A DNA stretch of 64,000 nt from Diadophis punctatus similis (GCA_023053685.1 JALIGW010000004.1:81606797-81670796), one strand, 5' to 3'; positions 13,091-28,100 are shown, counted from the first letter of the stretch. Notes: a model not told the origin generated them from the sequence alone. Program-made: numbers and translations.

Positions 13091-15979
13091 TTGTACATGT
13101 TTTGTCTTTTATGTTTTATGTATTTATAAAATTATCTAATAAAAATTGTTTTAAAAAAATAAAAAATAAAAAAAAAATTGGTTAATCCGAAGAAGGCCAC
13201 ACAAAATTCTCTCTCTTCCTATCCTCTTTTTCTCTCCCTTGCTTTCTCTTTCTCTCTCCCTGTTTCTCCGGAAAAGCTAAACAATGTGTATCTCTTTGGA
13301 AAACAGCACTGCAAAGTATTTTCTTAATGCTGTCATTATTGTGATGTCTATTTTAAAACTGGAAAGGGGACTTTTGAAATAGCTGCCTTTTTTTCTTTTT
13401 AAATCACATTGGAGAGTACAAAAAAAAAAGGAAGAAAAAAAAGAAGCCCGATGCAAATTGAAGCTAATATTCAGCAAAATGCTTTGGAAAAATAGCCTCC
13501 ATTAGTCTCAGCCAGTCCTTTTACCAACTAATGCATCTTGAATTACCATAATTAACAGTACCAATAATCAGGGTTTTAATAAGTAATAGAACTTGTTTCT
13601 GTGGCAGAAGAAAGCCTCAATATTTCTACAGTCCTCATTGGGAAGAAAGCAGGATCTGTAAATTCCTTCTTATTTTTTTGAGGTGCAGTTTGTTGGCTCA
13701 AAACGCACAGGCTTCTCAGTTTTCCACTGATTTGTAAATTTGTTGAAGAAATAAATTTGCTGTCATGAATTGAGACCTGGATGAAAGGAAGAGATGGATC
13801 AACATTTCTTTGAGCGACCGAGGTTTAGAAAAGAAACGGTCTAGGGCAGGGGTAGGCAAAGTTGGCTCTTCTATGACTCGTGGACTTCAACTCCCAGAAT
13901 TTCTGAGCCAATCATGCTAGCTCAGGAATTCTGGGAGTTGAAGTCCACAAGTCATAGAAGAGCCAACTTTGCCTACCCCTGGTCTAGGGTAACCCTTTGC
14001 AAATTCTTATCTCTCCCTTTTCAACTTTTTGAAACAGACATTGGTGCTGACGTCCTGGATCTGGCAGAAACAATGGTTGCTACTGCAGATGGATTGGTCT
14101 ACGAACCAGTAAGTGGGAGTTTCATATATTTTTGGGGGGGTCAAAGGTGCAGCGACACCTGGCTTGTTATGTAATTCCAGCGGTGAAGAACATCAAAACT
14201 ATTCATCCCACGATAACTCGGATTTTATTGAGCCTGGCTGGGTATCCATAGTTGCAGGAAATACGACTGGAGTTGACATCCACAGATTAGCCATGAAAGG
14301 CCATGTAGAGTCGTGAGCCACGCGGTCTCTCTAGTGCAGGGGTCCCCAAACTTGGCAACTTTAAGACTTGTGGACTTCAACTTCCAGAATTCTCCAGCCA
14401 GCTATGCTGGCTGGAGAATTCTGGGAGTTGAAGTCCACAAGTCTTAAAGTTGCCAAGTTTGGAAGACCTCTGCTCTAGTGAGAAGGGCAAGCAGAAGATG
14501 GATTTCCATTCCAAATATCTTACCCTCCAAATGTAAACTCGGTTTACGACCATGATTGAGGCCAAAATTTCAGTTGCTGAGCAAAGCGGTTGTTTAAATG
14601 AGTTTTGCCCCATTTTACGACCTTTTTGCCATCATCGCTAAGAGAATCGCTGCAGTTGTTAAGTTAATCGTGCGGTCATTAAGCGAATCTAGCTTCCGCC
14701 ATTTACTCCGCTCGTCAGCTGGGAAGGTTACAAAAAGCGATCACTTGATAAATACATGACAGTTGCCAATATTATTGTTGTTCTGTGCCTTTGAGTCAAT
14801 TTATTTATTTATTTATTTATTTATTTATTTGTGAGATTTATATACCGCCTCACGGTGCAAGCACTCTCTAAGCGGTTTACACCAGTAAGCAATGTATATT
14901 TATATTGCCCCCAACAATCTGGGTCCTCATTTTACCTACCTCGGAAGGATGGAAGGATGAGTCAACCTTGAGCCGGTGAGATTTGAACCGCTGACCTGCA
15001 TATCACAGTCAGCTAAAGTGACCTGCAGTACTGCCTCTAACCGCTGCACCACCTCGGCTCTTAATTTTGGTTCCTGGCAACTGCCTGGCCCAGCCCCTGC
15101 AGTTTTCTTGACAAGCTCTTTCAGAAGTGGTTTGCCATTGCTTTCTTCCTAGGGCTGAGAGGGAGTGACTGGCCTGCGGTTCCCATTTTCTAGCCTAGTT
15201 CCTTAACCACCTATCAATCTGATTAACATGCTGAGTTTATCTCTTTGTGCGGCTTTCTTAGACTCGCAATTTTTTTTGTTTGAGAAACAAACGAAGAGAG
15301 TTGTTGCCTTAACTTTGATCATTTGTTTTTGTTTTAGGTGATATTTGAACTCAGCCCCATGCAAAGAGAGTGGCAAAGGTAAATAGTTCAATAATTATAT
15401 TCATTATAATTCATGCCCATCCAAAGCTATCTTAGTACAACTTTAAACTGGCTAACTTACTTTATTTTTCGTTCTATAAGATGCACTCTCCCCCACAAAA
15501 AAGTGGGTGGAAATGTCTGTGCGTCTTATAGAGCAAATGTTGCCAAAGCCCTGCCCACCCTTCGGCCATTTTCGGCCTCCATATGCCCCATTTTCGGCCT
15601 GTTCCAGGCAGCGGGGATTGCTGATGCTGCCTATCGCCGTCGCTCGCCGCCAGCGATGGGCAGCAGCCCCTATCTCCTGGAACGGGCTGAAAACGGGGCA
15701 CATGGAGGCCAAAAACGGGGCATGCGGAGGTGGTGATGGGCAGCGGCAATCCCCGCAGCCTGGAACAGCTGATTGACGGTATTCCAGGAGGCCAATCCAA
15801 CTGCCAATCAGCTGCTATAAATAACTATAATGTACCGTGACCCTGTCTTATATTTTTTGAACCCTGAAATAAGCTTGGCCCTATTGCCATGCACTCAAAA
15901 GCCCGATTGGGCTTATTATCAGGGGATGTCTTATTTTAGGGGAAACAGGGTATGATAGATGATAGATAGATAGATAGAT

Positions 15980-16062
<83 letters not shown>

Positions 16063-16429
16063 GATAGATAGATAGAGTAATGATGATTTAATAGCTGACC
16101 AGCTGCTGTAATGCTGTAATACTGTAATGATGATGCAATGGTAGTAATGAGTCAGCAGGGTTATTTGACTGTTACCACTTTAAGAGTCTGTATTATAAGA
16201 GAGGCCCTGTTGGGACGTATCTCTCTCTGTGTGTGTGCTTCCCTGCTGTAAATTGCTGATTGATTGTTTGACCTTTGCCAAGTACGTGTATGTATATTCT
16301 TTTGTAGAGATAAACCATTGTTTATTATTACAAACCTCTGATGTTATTTGCTCCAGGGTTGTCTCACATAGTCACACTGTGCGCACTCTGACATAGATGA
16401 TAGATAGATAGATAGATAGATAGATTGAT

Positions 16430-16471
<42 letters not shown>

Positions 16472-19400
16472 TGATAGCTGAATCTTTGTCTTTTGCTTTA
16501 TTTCTAGGATACTACAAAATATTCAGGCCCGGCTGCAGGAAGAACACTCTCTTCAAGACATAATATTCAAAAGTGCTTTTAAAAGTGCTTCAACGGCACT
16601 TCCACCAAGGTGAGACGGTAGCTTCAGGGTCTCCTCGCCTTGGGTGGGTGGGGGAACCATAAAAAAGAACTGATGTAATCCAAAACAGGCCAATTCAGAG
16701 ATAAAAGCCACGACGTTGACCGTATTTTTAGAATCCATACGCTAAGCCGTTTCTCGGTTTGAGAGTTATTCATACACAAAATGATAAAAAGAAGAGAAAA
16801 AAAAACCTGGAGGAAAATCCATATACGAGACATAGACAGGTAGCCCTCGGCCTTACGTCCATTCGTTCAGCGACCGTTCAAAGTTGCGGCGATGCTGGAA
16901 TAAAATGGCTGCACAACCGAGCCTGTTCCAGCCATTGCAGCACCCCTGATGTGCTCCATAATCCAGGTACTCGGGTGAGCAGCTCACAATTACGACGCTG
17001 CAGGGATTGTGGTCAGATTGGTAACCTTCCCTGACAAGTTTCCTGCAAGCAGAGTTAATGGGGAAGTTGGCAGAGAAGCTATGTCAGTCAGAAAGAAGGA
17101 TTAAGGGGTGACATGATAGCAGTCCTCCCATATTTGAGGGGCTGTCGGAGAAAAGAGGGGGTCGACGTATTCTTCAAAGCACCAGAGGGCAGGACAAGAA
17201 TTAAAGATGGAAGATCATTAAAGTGAGATCCAACCTAGAACTAAGGAGAAATTTCCTGAAAGTGAGAACAATTAACCAGTGGAACGACTTGCCTCCAGAA
17301 GTTGTGGGTGCTCCAACACAGCAGACTTTTTAGAAGAGATTGCACAACCCTTTGTCTGGAATGGTATAGGTCGGCAACCTGTGGCTCTGGAGCCGCATGT
17401 GGCTCTTTCATCCCTCTGCTGTGGCTCCGTCGCTCATAATATGCGTCACAGCCGCTGGTGTGCGACACCCGCCGGCACGCGATTTATTGAGCTTTTCGGA
17501 CCCCGGTAGGCCAACCATGGATAAATCCAAGAAAAGAAAAGTTTCAGAAGAAAACAGAACGTTTAATGGTACGTGGACAGATTCATTTGCTTTCACTGCT
17601 GACGAGACTGGTTTACCAGTGTGCTTAATATGTGGTGAGAAATTGGCAAACAGCACAGTGTTATCTTCATTTTAAATGTCAAAAGGGTTTTGTGGCTCCC
17701 GGTGTTTTCTTTTTTGTGGGAAACAGGTCCAAATGGCTCTTTGAGTGTTTAAGGTTGCCGACCCCTGGTATAGGTTATCCTGCTAGAATAGGGGGTTGGA
17801 CTAGAAGACCTCCAAGGTCCCTTCCAATCCTGTTATTCTATATCCTGTGTTCTAAGACACACCGGTAAGTCACTCCCATTTTTTTTCAATTTGGGAGCTT
17901 GTATCTACTTCTGTGGTCATTGGGGGACCATGACATTAGATTTGCCGGTGAGCAATATGTAACCTACGTTTTCTGAGAATTTGTATTTTGCAAGGCTTCG
18001 TAAAACGCAAAGTGCTACTTTTTAAGAATTGCATTTTTTTTTAAATCTGCGCAGGGAAGACAAACCTGTACATTCGGCTGATGCCTGCAGAATTCATGGG
18101 CACCTCTATGTGAATAAAGTGGCAGGGAACTTTCACGTTACAGTGGGCAAGTATGTTCATTTCATTTCCTGAAATGCTATAAACCAGAATTTGCAACTTT
18201 AAGACGCGTGGACTTCAACTCCCAGAATTCCCCAGTCAGTTCCTTCTGGGAGTTGAAGTCCAACCCGTCTTAAAGTTGCCAAGGTTGGGAAACCCTATTA
18301 TAAACCAGCTTTTGCTTCCCACTTCAATACATCAGATGTACATTTTTCAAGGAACGAACCAATAATGCAATTGTTCTGACCCAGTTCCTCAAACACGACA
18401 AATCCTCTGACATGAACTCAAAAGATTCCTTTATTAGGAATGCCGGCAGCCCCGGCAAAAAGTTTCTCAAATCCGTCCGTCCAGAAGATGAATAGTTGTC
18501 TGCCACACCTATTCATCTCCGCCCCCTGCCTTTTATCCCCAGAGCTAGGGTGGGGCTTCGCTAGTAGTGGTGGCTCTTCCTTCCCAAGGACCGCCCCATA
18601 GATTTCCACTGCTCTCCTCTCCTCTACCTTCTGCACATCCGCATGCCAGGCACTGGACCCAGCTGTTGCTCCTCTTCCTCATCAGCCACCTCCAGACCTG
18701 GGGGCTGTTGACTCTCCATCTGAGGGCTGACGGACGGCCCAGGCTCCGCCTCTGTCTCTCTCTCTCTGCCAGCTCCATTCCCTCTTCCCCCTCCCAGGTT
18801 GCCCTGATGTTGACCCTGACTCCCATGCCACTTCCGCGTCCTCTGGAGGGGCCAGCGGCCGACAGGCCACAACAGCAATCCTATGGAACAGAATTCCCCA
18901 ACCTACCCAGATTAATTGCCCGAAGGGGGGGGGAAGAGGGGATGGCTTTGTCATGCGCGCAAGCACCCGTTGCGCAAGTGGGGCTATGCACACGCACACG
19001 TGTGTGCACCAGCTGGCCCCTCAAGGTTGGGGACCCCTGCTATAGAGGTTCATTTGGAAGTGAAAAGCGTTCCTGTCATTGATGGTTTCCTTGGAAATGT
19101 TTATCAATTCCTTGATTAAGTTTGCCTTTTGATAACATCTTTGAATTCCAACACAACCTTTTTTTTTCTTTCATTCATTTTAGGGCAATTCCCCACCCGA
19201 GGGGCCACGCACATTTGGCAGCCCTTGTGAGCCACGAATGTAAGCCACCTCTGTTTCTTGGCATGGAAGTGTTACTTGTCGCGTGGTGCTTGGGACAAAT
19301 CTATCCAGACACATTCTTTCCCAGACACGTTGCCAAAATGTGTCGTACTCTTTATGACGTACTCTGCAGAAGCAGCCAGCCTCTGGATCAGGGGTGGGTT

Positions 19401-22095
19401 CCTACTGGTGCGGTTCACTCCGCCATTCCTGTAGGGAGCCGCCGATTGCGAAACGGCTCCGGTGCCGCCCTCGAACGTCCGTCGCACACCGCCATCTTTT
19501 TGTCACAATTTTTTGGCTTTTTTTGCTTCCTGCGCATGCGCGGAAGCAAAATGTCACCAAAATCTTGCGAGGGGACGCATGTGCGTGTGAGATTTCAGCG
19601 AGAATTTGCTTCCGTACATGCGCGGAAGCAAAAAAATCGCCGAAATCACACACGTGCGCGTCCCCTTGCGAGATTTTGGTGAGATTTTGCTTATGCGCAG
19701 AAGCAAAATTGCGCAAGTGGGCGTGCGTGGGTGCATAGCGAGGGGGCGCGTGTGCAACATTGCGATGCGTGCGCATTGCACCAGTAGCGAAGTAGGAGCA
19801 AGCCGCCCCTGCTCTGGATGTGTATGCCGAAACAAATGCACACCACAACTAGATTTTGCAGCGTAGTATTGCTGAAGGAGAACCACACAACCCTTATCTC
19901 CTTATCGCTTGGCACGGGTGTAAAATGTTTTCCAGATGCTTTTATCCCCAGCAACGGTCTGTTTCTCGCCAAATATTTGAGCATCATATTTGGTGGAGGC
20001 AATCTTAACGGCGTGGATCGAAGCCATTAAGGGGTTTCCATGCTGTGTCCAAAGTATATAATACAGGTAATCCTCTCTTTATGACCAAAATTGAGCTCAA
20101 AATTTCCTTGGCTAAGCAAAGATGGTTTTAAAGTGAGTTTTGCCCGTTTGAAGTAGTCACAGCACCAGAAAAAAAAGGGATCTGTGACCGTTCTTCACAC
20201 TTATGACCGTTGCAGCATTCCCCCGCGGTCATGTGATCAAAATTCAAGTGCTTGGCAACTGGCTTGCATTTATGACGGTTGCAGGGGTCAAGCAATCCCC
20301 TTTGACGTCCTTCTGACAAGCAAAGTGAACGGGGAAGCCAGATTCACTTAACAACCGGGTTACTAACTTAACAACCGCAAGTGATTCAATCGATAGGTGT
20401 GGTGAACAAGGTCGTAAAACGGGACAAAACTCACTTTTAACCCTGTCTCGCTTAGCCACAGACATTTTGGGCTCAGCTGTGGTCGTAAGGCGAGGACTAC
20501 CTGTCGTTCCAATCTAGACCTTTCGTATCTTCCTCCCCCTAGAACCGTGATGGCGAACTTATGGCACGTTTAATGGCCATTGCAGCATCCCCATGGTCAC
20601 GTGATCAAAATTCAGATGCTTGGCAAGTGACTTATATTTATGGCGGTTTGCAGTGTCCTAGGGTCACATCATCCGCTTTTGTGACCATCTGTCAATCAAA
20701 CTCAGGTTCACTTAACAACCGTGTTACTCACTTAACAACTACAGCGATTTCATGTAACAAGGGTGGCAAGAAAGCTCGTAAAACGGGACAGAATTCACTT
20801 AACAACTGTCTCACTTAGCCACAGCAATCTTGGGCTCAGTTGTGGTCGTAAGCCGAGGACATACCTGTACATATATGTGCCTATAGCAAAAATTACGATA
20901 TTAACCGGATGTTTTTCCGTTGTGTCTTCCAGCATACAATTTCTCCCATAGGATAGATCACTTATCTTTTGGAGAGCTCATCCCAGGCATTATTAATCCT
21001 TTAGACGGGACTGAAAAGATTGCATCAGATCGTAAGTGGGTTTTATTTATCTGGAAAAAAATCACAACAGCTTTGTTGTTCCGCTTGGATTCTAGTTCTT
21101 GATTTCCTTGAATGGCATTTATTGCATCATTTCCGTGGAATTTTTAACGACTCCGCCGGTGTGTTAATCACACCTCCGCTGAGATTTCAATGATTATAAT
21201 AATAATTGGTAGTGTAATATGTATCATAAATATGTCATTTTTTTAGGGAATCTAGCCTCGAGAATAATGGTGCATTTTCTGTGAAATATCTCTCACTTTC
21301 CCCAAAGTATTAATATATTTACATAAAGATTAATTAGCATACATGGGGTGTGGAGCCTTTTGTATAAGCACAAGGAAATAGATACAGATAAGGAGGCACG
21401 AGAGATTCACGAAGCAGTGATTCAATTTTAATTGTGGGTAAATGAGTTTATCTCATGTTTAAGTGTGCTTTAAAACTTAACTAAGCCAACGACATAGGCT
21501 TTATTTATATATGTTGTGTGTATATGTATGTGTGTATATATCTATATGTATGTGTGTGTATATGTATATAATATTATATGCTATACTATAATATAATATA
21601 CTATAACGGGTGTCAAACTCAAGGCCCGTGGGCCGGATCCGGCCCACGATGTGTTTGGATCCGGCCCGCGCGGCCGTCCTTGAAACGGTAAGAGGCCGGC
21701 TTACGTCGCTTCGACTAGGCCCACCTAATCCCAGCATGCGTGCCTGCGCACAGAGGTGGCCAGAATGGTGGGGGCGGGGCCTGCGCATGCATGCACCTGC
21801 CAACTCCTCCTCCCCCCCAGCCCCCGGAGGACAACTAGAATGCTGATTCGGCCCGCGAAGAAATCGAGTTTGACACCCCTGTACTATAATATAATATAAT
21901 ATAGTATAGTATAGTATAGTATAGTATAGTATAGTATAGTATAGTATAGTATAGTATAGTATAGTATAGTATAGTATAGTATAGTATAGTATAGTATAGT
22001 AATGTAATGTAATGTAATGTAATGTAATGTAATGTAATGTAATGTAATGTAATAATGTAATGTAATATAATATAATATAATTGTGTGTGTGTGTA

Positions 22096-22154
<59 letters not shown>

Positions 22155-25100
22155 TAGCACAAGAATAAAATACGAAACAAACAGAAAAACATATCAAACA
22201 TTAACAAAAGCAAAAAAAATGTGTACCAAAAAAAGAACAAAACCCCCCCAAACATCGGATTAATCTAACATTAAACATATCAAAATAATGCACCTTTGCT
22301 GAATGCTGGAACGGTTTAAAAAAAACCAATAAATTCTCCTCCCCTTACATAATGGGTCTACAAATAATTATAAACTTTCTCATCCTTATTTAAGGTGAAA
22401 AGTATATAAACAAATATTTCAGATGAGGAAATCTCCATCTAATAATCGAATCGACCCAACGAGGCTTGTTCTGAGACCGTTGTTTTCCCGCGTGATGAAT
22501 TTTAATTAATTTTTTTTTTGGGCGGCCTGTGTGTGTGTTTCTGCAGACAATCAGATGTTTCAGTACTTCGTTACAGTGGTGCCGACAAAACTTCAAACGC
22601 ACAAAATTTCAGCAGAAACGCACCAGTATGCAGTAACAGAAAGGGTAAGTCCTGGCTTCAAGAAAAGGGCACTATGAATTCTTGCTTTTTTGGAAGCATT
22701 TTGTTTGTGTGAACTGTAGGTGCTGTTTTCTTCTGTTGTATCCCTTTATGATAAAAGAGAATAAAATGCATGCTCTTGCAATAAACAGATTGCACATGTA
22801 TCTCCATAGTTCAATTTCTTCTAATTTTTTCGTTTTTTTTTCTAACATTCTTTAATACGTACCAACTCTTCCGAAATAAATTTTAAATAACATCCACTGA
22901 CATCTTGATTTTAGGTTTTTTTGTTTTTGTTTTTTTAAGTAGACAATATTTCAGTGTTCACGTTGATGCCATTTCCATTCAGACTGTTTCGATCAAGAGT
23001 GTCCAACCTCGGCAACGTTAAGAAGTTGTAGACTTTAATTCCCAGAATTCAGATTTAAGATAACAGTCTTCCAGTATTTGAGGGGCTGCCACAAAGAAGA
23101 GGGGGCCAAGCTATTCTCCAAAGCCCCTGAAGGCAGGAAAAGAAGCAATGGATGGAAGCTAATTGTTCTGACCTAGGCTTCCTGATAAATCATAAAACAC
23201 AAACGTCGTCCCAAAAAAACCTCTTTTTATTTCAAAGGCTGTGAATTATGTTCATTCCCAGCCGTAATAAGTCAGAAACAATGTTAATTAGTCCGACAGA
23301 AGTCTGCCACCGTCTTTCGGAAGAATGCTGATAAGCACCAACCTTTATCTTTCTTGACACGCTGCCAAAGATCTAATTGGCAAGGAGCTTTGCAAGGCCA
23401 AACAGAAACACGGAGTCAGAACGGAGCTGCTGAGACCAGAATTGAACCAAGTTGCTTCCTGCAACAAGCACATCCGGTTGCTCCTCTTTTATGTCCTATG
23501 GGAGGGGCCAATCATCTCCAAGCCTTACTCCCGAGTAGCCCTTTTCCTCTGCAACTGTTCTTGCCTTCTGGCAGCTCTGCGCATGCGCGCATTGGGAACA
23601 GGCTGCCCCTGTTCCTCTGCCTCGCTCATGTCAGCCTCTGGAAGCTCTGGAGTCAGCACAGAACTCCCAGATGGCCCGGGCTGGATCTCTGCCTCTGGCA
23701 CCAAACCTTCTCCAGACTCCAGGCCTGGCCCATGTTCCTCCCCAGCCTCCTCGCTGTCCGACTCTGCTGCCAGCTCCGCAGGCCGCTGGCGGACCACAAC
23801 ACTAATCAAGGTAGCGAAGCAACCTAGAACTAAGGAGAAATTTCCCAACAGTTAGAACAATTAATCAAGGTCCCTTCCAACTTTGTTATTCTGTTAATTC
23901 CTCAGCTAGCTTTGCGGGGAGTTGAAGCCCACAGGTTTTAATGTTTGCCAAGGTTGGACACCCGTGATTTAGATCTCTGGTCTCTGTTTTTCCGTCTTGG
24001 GTAAGTAAATCAGTCTCTTCCTTTACAAAACTACCCTTGGTTAAGTTTTCCTTATTGCTGCTTTTCCTAGGAACGCGTGATCAACCATGCAGCCGGAAGT
24101 CACGGAGTTTCTGGAATTTTCATGAAATACGATATCAGTTCCCTTATGGTGACCGTGACCGAGGAACACATGCCCTTCTGGCAGTTTATAGTGAGACTCT
24201 GTGGTATCGTTGGAGGAATTTTTTCTACTACAGGTAAACTACATTCTGATCTATTACAGATACTGGGGTGGGGAGGGTGTCCTCGAAGTTACGACCACAA
24301 TCGGGGTCAGAATTTCCAATGTTAAACAAGGAAGTTGTTAGGTGAGTCGCACTTCATTTTGCGGCCTTTTTTGCAACAGTAGTTAAGTGAATCGCCACCG
24401 TTGTTAAGCGAATCACATGGTCGTTAAACAAATCCAGCCTCCCCCATTGACTTTGCTTGTCGGAAGCTGGTTGTGGAGTGTGCAGATGGCAGTCACATGA
24501 AGACTATTGCAGTTTGCTTTTTTTTCTTCAGAATAGAAATAAATAATAATAGAATTGGAAAGGAAAGGAGTGGAGCGGAGTGGAGTGGAGTGGAGAGTGG
24601 ATTGGAGTGGAGTGGAGTGGAGTGGAGTAGAGTAGAGTAGAGTTGAAAATAGCATAGAAAATAGCATAGCATAGCAGAGCTGGAAGGGACCTTGGAGGTC
24701 TTCTAGTCCAACCCCCTGCTCAGGCAGGAAACCCTATACCATTTCACACAAATGATTATCCAATCTCTTCTTAAAAACTACCAGTGTTGGAGGATTTACA
24801 ACTTCTGGAGGCAAGCTGTTCCACTGATTAATTGTTCTAACTGTCAGGAAATTTCTCCTTAGTTCCCGGTTGCTTCTCTCCTTGATTGGTTTCTATCCGT
24901 TGCTTCTTGTCCTGCCTTCAGGTGCTTTGGAGAATAGGTTGACTCCCTCTTCTTTGTGGCAGCCCCTGAGATATTGGGACATTGCTATCATGTCTCCCCT
25001 AGTCCTTCTTTCCATCAAACTAGACATACCCAATTCCAGCAACCATCGTATGTTTTAGCCTCCAGTCCAGGGGTCAGTTCCTACCGGTGCGGTCCAGTCC

Positions 25101-28100
25101 GTAGCTCCGGTAGAGACACGCCAATAACCTAATTTGCGCGCGACTGCTCCGGTACCGTCTCCATCGGGCAGTCGCGCGCGTCGCCATCTTTTTTTTCCCG
25201 AATTTTTGGGCGATTTTGCTTCTGCGCATGCACGGAAGTAATATCGCGCCGAAATCTCGCGAGGGGACACGTGCGAGAGAGAGATTTCGGTGAGATTTTG
25301 CTTCTGCGCAAAACAGAATGGATAATGAACACATAACCACGTTAGAGTATCGAATAGAATAACCAGCGTAACCAGATGTTCAATTTGTTCTCTTACTGTA
25401 GGCATTGTACACAGCATTGGAGGATTCATAGTGGAAATTATCTGTTGCCGTTTCAGACTGAAGTCTTCTAAATCTACACCTGTAAGTATATCCTGAGTAA
25501 CACCCGGGCTTTCATAGAAGAGAAGAGGTGTAGCTCAGGGTTGAACTGTGAGGTCCTTGGTGCTCTCTTGAGCTTGGTTGTTTTCTTGCAGACGTTTCAT
25601 GACCCAACTAGGAAACATAATCAGTCTGAGATATCTGAGTCAGACATCTGTTTAACAGATTAACAGAGTTGGAAGGGACCTTTGTAGGTCATCTAGTCCA
25701 ACCCCCCGCCCAAGCAGGAGACCCTACACCAGTGCTCCCCAACCTTTTGTCACCCTCGGCACACCATAGCCTCTCCCAAAATTCCACGGCACACCACATA
25801 CAAAAATTGGATAAAAAACAAATATAATCTTCAAAATATCATTTTGAAGAGTATAATAGTATAGGAATGTCAAACTGGGCATAACAGAATTACTTGATTT
25901 ATTATTTTATTTGATAATTATGTTACTACGCGAACTTAAAAATTAGAACACAGTGCAGAAAACGACAGATAGGTAATACCTAATAATGAACACTGCTCTG
26001 TCCAGGCCCTGTAGACTTGTGATCAGGACAATCGTGAGCGGGGGAAGGGGGGGATAGAACTTCTAGGACTCAGAGCTGTAGGGCCGCGGCCGCACATCGA
26101 ATGCAACAAAATGTTGCTGGGCAAAATCTAGCATTCAGTGGGCAGCAGGCCGTTCTGGATATGACGCGAGCTTTTGCCGCGGCACACTTGGCATGGCCTC
26201 ACGGCACACCAGTGTGCCGCGGCACACTGGTTGGGGAGCACTGCCCTACACCATTTCTGACAGATGGCAGTCCAGTCTCTTCTTGAAAGCCTCCAGTGAT
26301 GAAGCTCCCACAACTTCTGAAGGCAACTTCTGTTCTTTTGGTTGATTGTTCTCACTGTCAGAAAATTCCTCCTTATTTCCAGGTTGAATCTCTCCTTGAT
26401 CAGTTTCCATCCGTTATTCCTTGTCTGGCCTTCGGGTGCTTTGGAAAATAGCTTGACTCCCTCCTCTCTGTGGCAGCCCCTCAAATATTGGAAGACTGCT
26501 ATCGTGTCTCCTCTGGTCCTTCTCTTCACTAGACTAGCCAGGCCCAGTTCCTGCAACCGTTCTTCGTATGTTTTAGCCTCTAATCATCCCCTAATCATCT
26601 TGGTTGCTCTTCTCCGCACTCTTTCTAGAGTCTCCACATCTTTTTTATAGTGTGGCTGATGACATTCCCTAGTTGGGTCATGAGATGTCTGCAAGCAAAC
26701 AACCAGGCTCAGAGAGCACCAAGGCCTTCAGCCTAGGTCTTTGTTTATATTTAGTAGACAGGACTTTCCTTTCCTTTCCTGCCTCACTCGGAGAACCAAT
26801 GGATCAGAATAAGGTTATTATTCAATCAAGGAGGAGGATCCTTGGAAATCTAATGGACCAATTTTTAGGGATCTTCCCTGTAACGGCACCCTAACTATCT
26901 CTGTAGCCTTTTGGGGAAGAATTGTGGGAGTCGACATTGGGATATATTTGGAATTACAGAGTTGTTAGGAAATGCATGGAGCATCTAATCCAGCCCTCTG
27001 TAATGTGCAGAAAACCCAGTTGATGCATCCATGGGAGATTGTGTCCAGCCTCTTCTTAAAAACCTCCAGAGGTAGAAAACTCAGAACTTCTATAAGCAGA
27101 CCAGGGGTCCCCAAACTTGGCAACTTTAAGACTTGTGGACTTCAATTCCCAGAATGCTGGCTGGAGAATTCTGGGAGTTGAAGTCCACAAATCTTAAAGT
27201 TGCCAAGTTTGAAGACCTCTGAAGTAGACTTCTCCACTGGCTGTCTATAGAGAGATTCTCAGTCATCCAGGACATGGTTATCACAAAGGTGCTTTTTCCA
27301 AAAAGGCAACTGGGCTTTGTTTTCCCTTGAAGACGTTTCGCTTCCCGTCCAAGAAGCGTCTTCTGAAGAACTGAAGAAGCTTCTTGGACGAGAAGCGAAA
27401 CGTCTTCAAAGGAAAGCAATTGCCTTGTGGAAAAAGCAACTTTGGAATGTTCTTCTGACTGTTGGGAGAGTCCTCGACATTGGGAAGTTGTTGCTCATAT
27501 TTAAATGAAAGCTAGGTAGGCAACAGCCGTTATTTCAGGTCCTAGTTTCTGTGGCCCTTGAAAATAATACCTGGCCATCAAAAGATGAATAGCTGATTGG
27601 GGGGGAGAAACCTAATTCCGTCTCCCCCAACTGCCTTAATTAATTGTGAATCCACCTGATAGTATGTTGTGGGTATCTCATGTAATACAAGTGCCTAGAA
27701 GTAATAGTCAGATTGACAATAGAATAAGACAATAATAGAACTCAGGTAGAATAGAATAGAATAGAATAGAATAGAATAGAATAGAATAGAATAGAATAGA
27801 ATAGAATAGAATAGAATAGAATGCAGAATGGAATAGAATAAGAATAGAATAGAAATTGGAATAGAATAGAATAGAATGCGGAATGGAATAGAATAAGAAT
27901 AGAATAGAAATTGGAATAGAATAGAATAGAATGCAGAATGGAATGGAATAGAATGCGGAATGGAATAGAATAAGAATAGAATAGAAATTGGAATTAGAAT
28001 AGAATAGAATAGAATAGAATGCGGAATGGAATAGAATAAGAATAGAATAGAAATTGGAATAGAATAGAATAGAATGCAGAATGGAATGGAATGGAATAGA

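Larger units (their letters stand above)
22995..23966. mobile_element. family B MITE split by nested CR1 and LTR
   Basis: Left arm at 22995-23052 and right arm at 23898-23966 are the two halves of one palindromic MITE; CR1 fills the middle. Confidence 0.7.
25545..26725. repeat. inverted-repeat element split by CR1
   Basis: Arms at about 25545-25620 and 26655-26725 are inverse copies (GGTGCTCTCTTGAGCTTGGT / GCTCAGAGAGCACC). A reversed CR1 fills the space. Confidence 0.55.

Noticed and set aside
18567..19082. 171-codon plus-strand frame
   Set aside because: It runs through a minus-oriented solo LTR and adjoining sequence and matches no family I know.
19122..19682. 186-codon frame overlapping ERGIC2 exon 8
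   Set aside because: Only 19184-19239 is the exon; the rest reads into the intron and a family C element.
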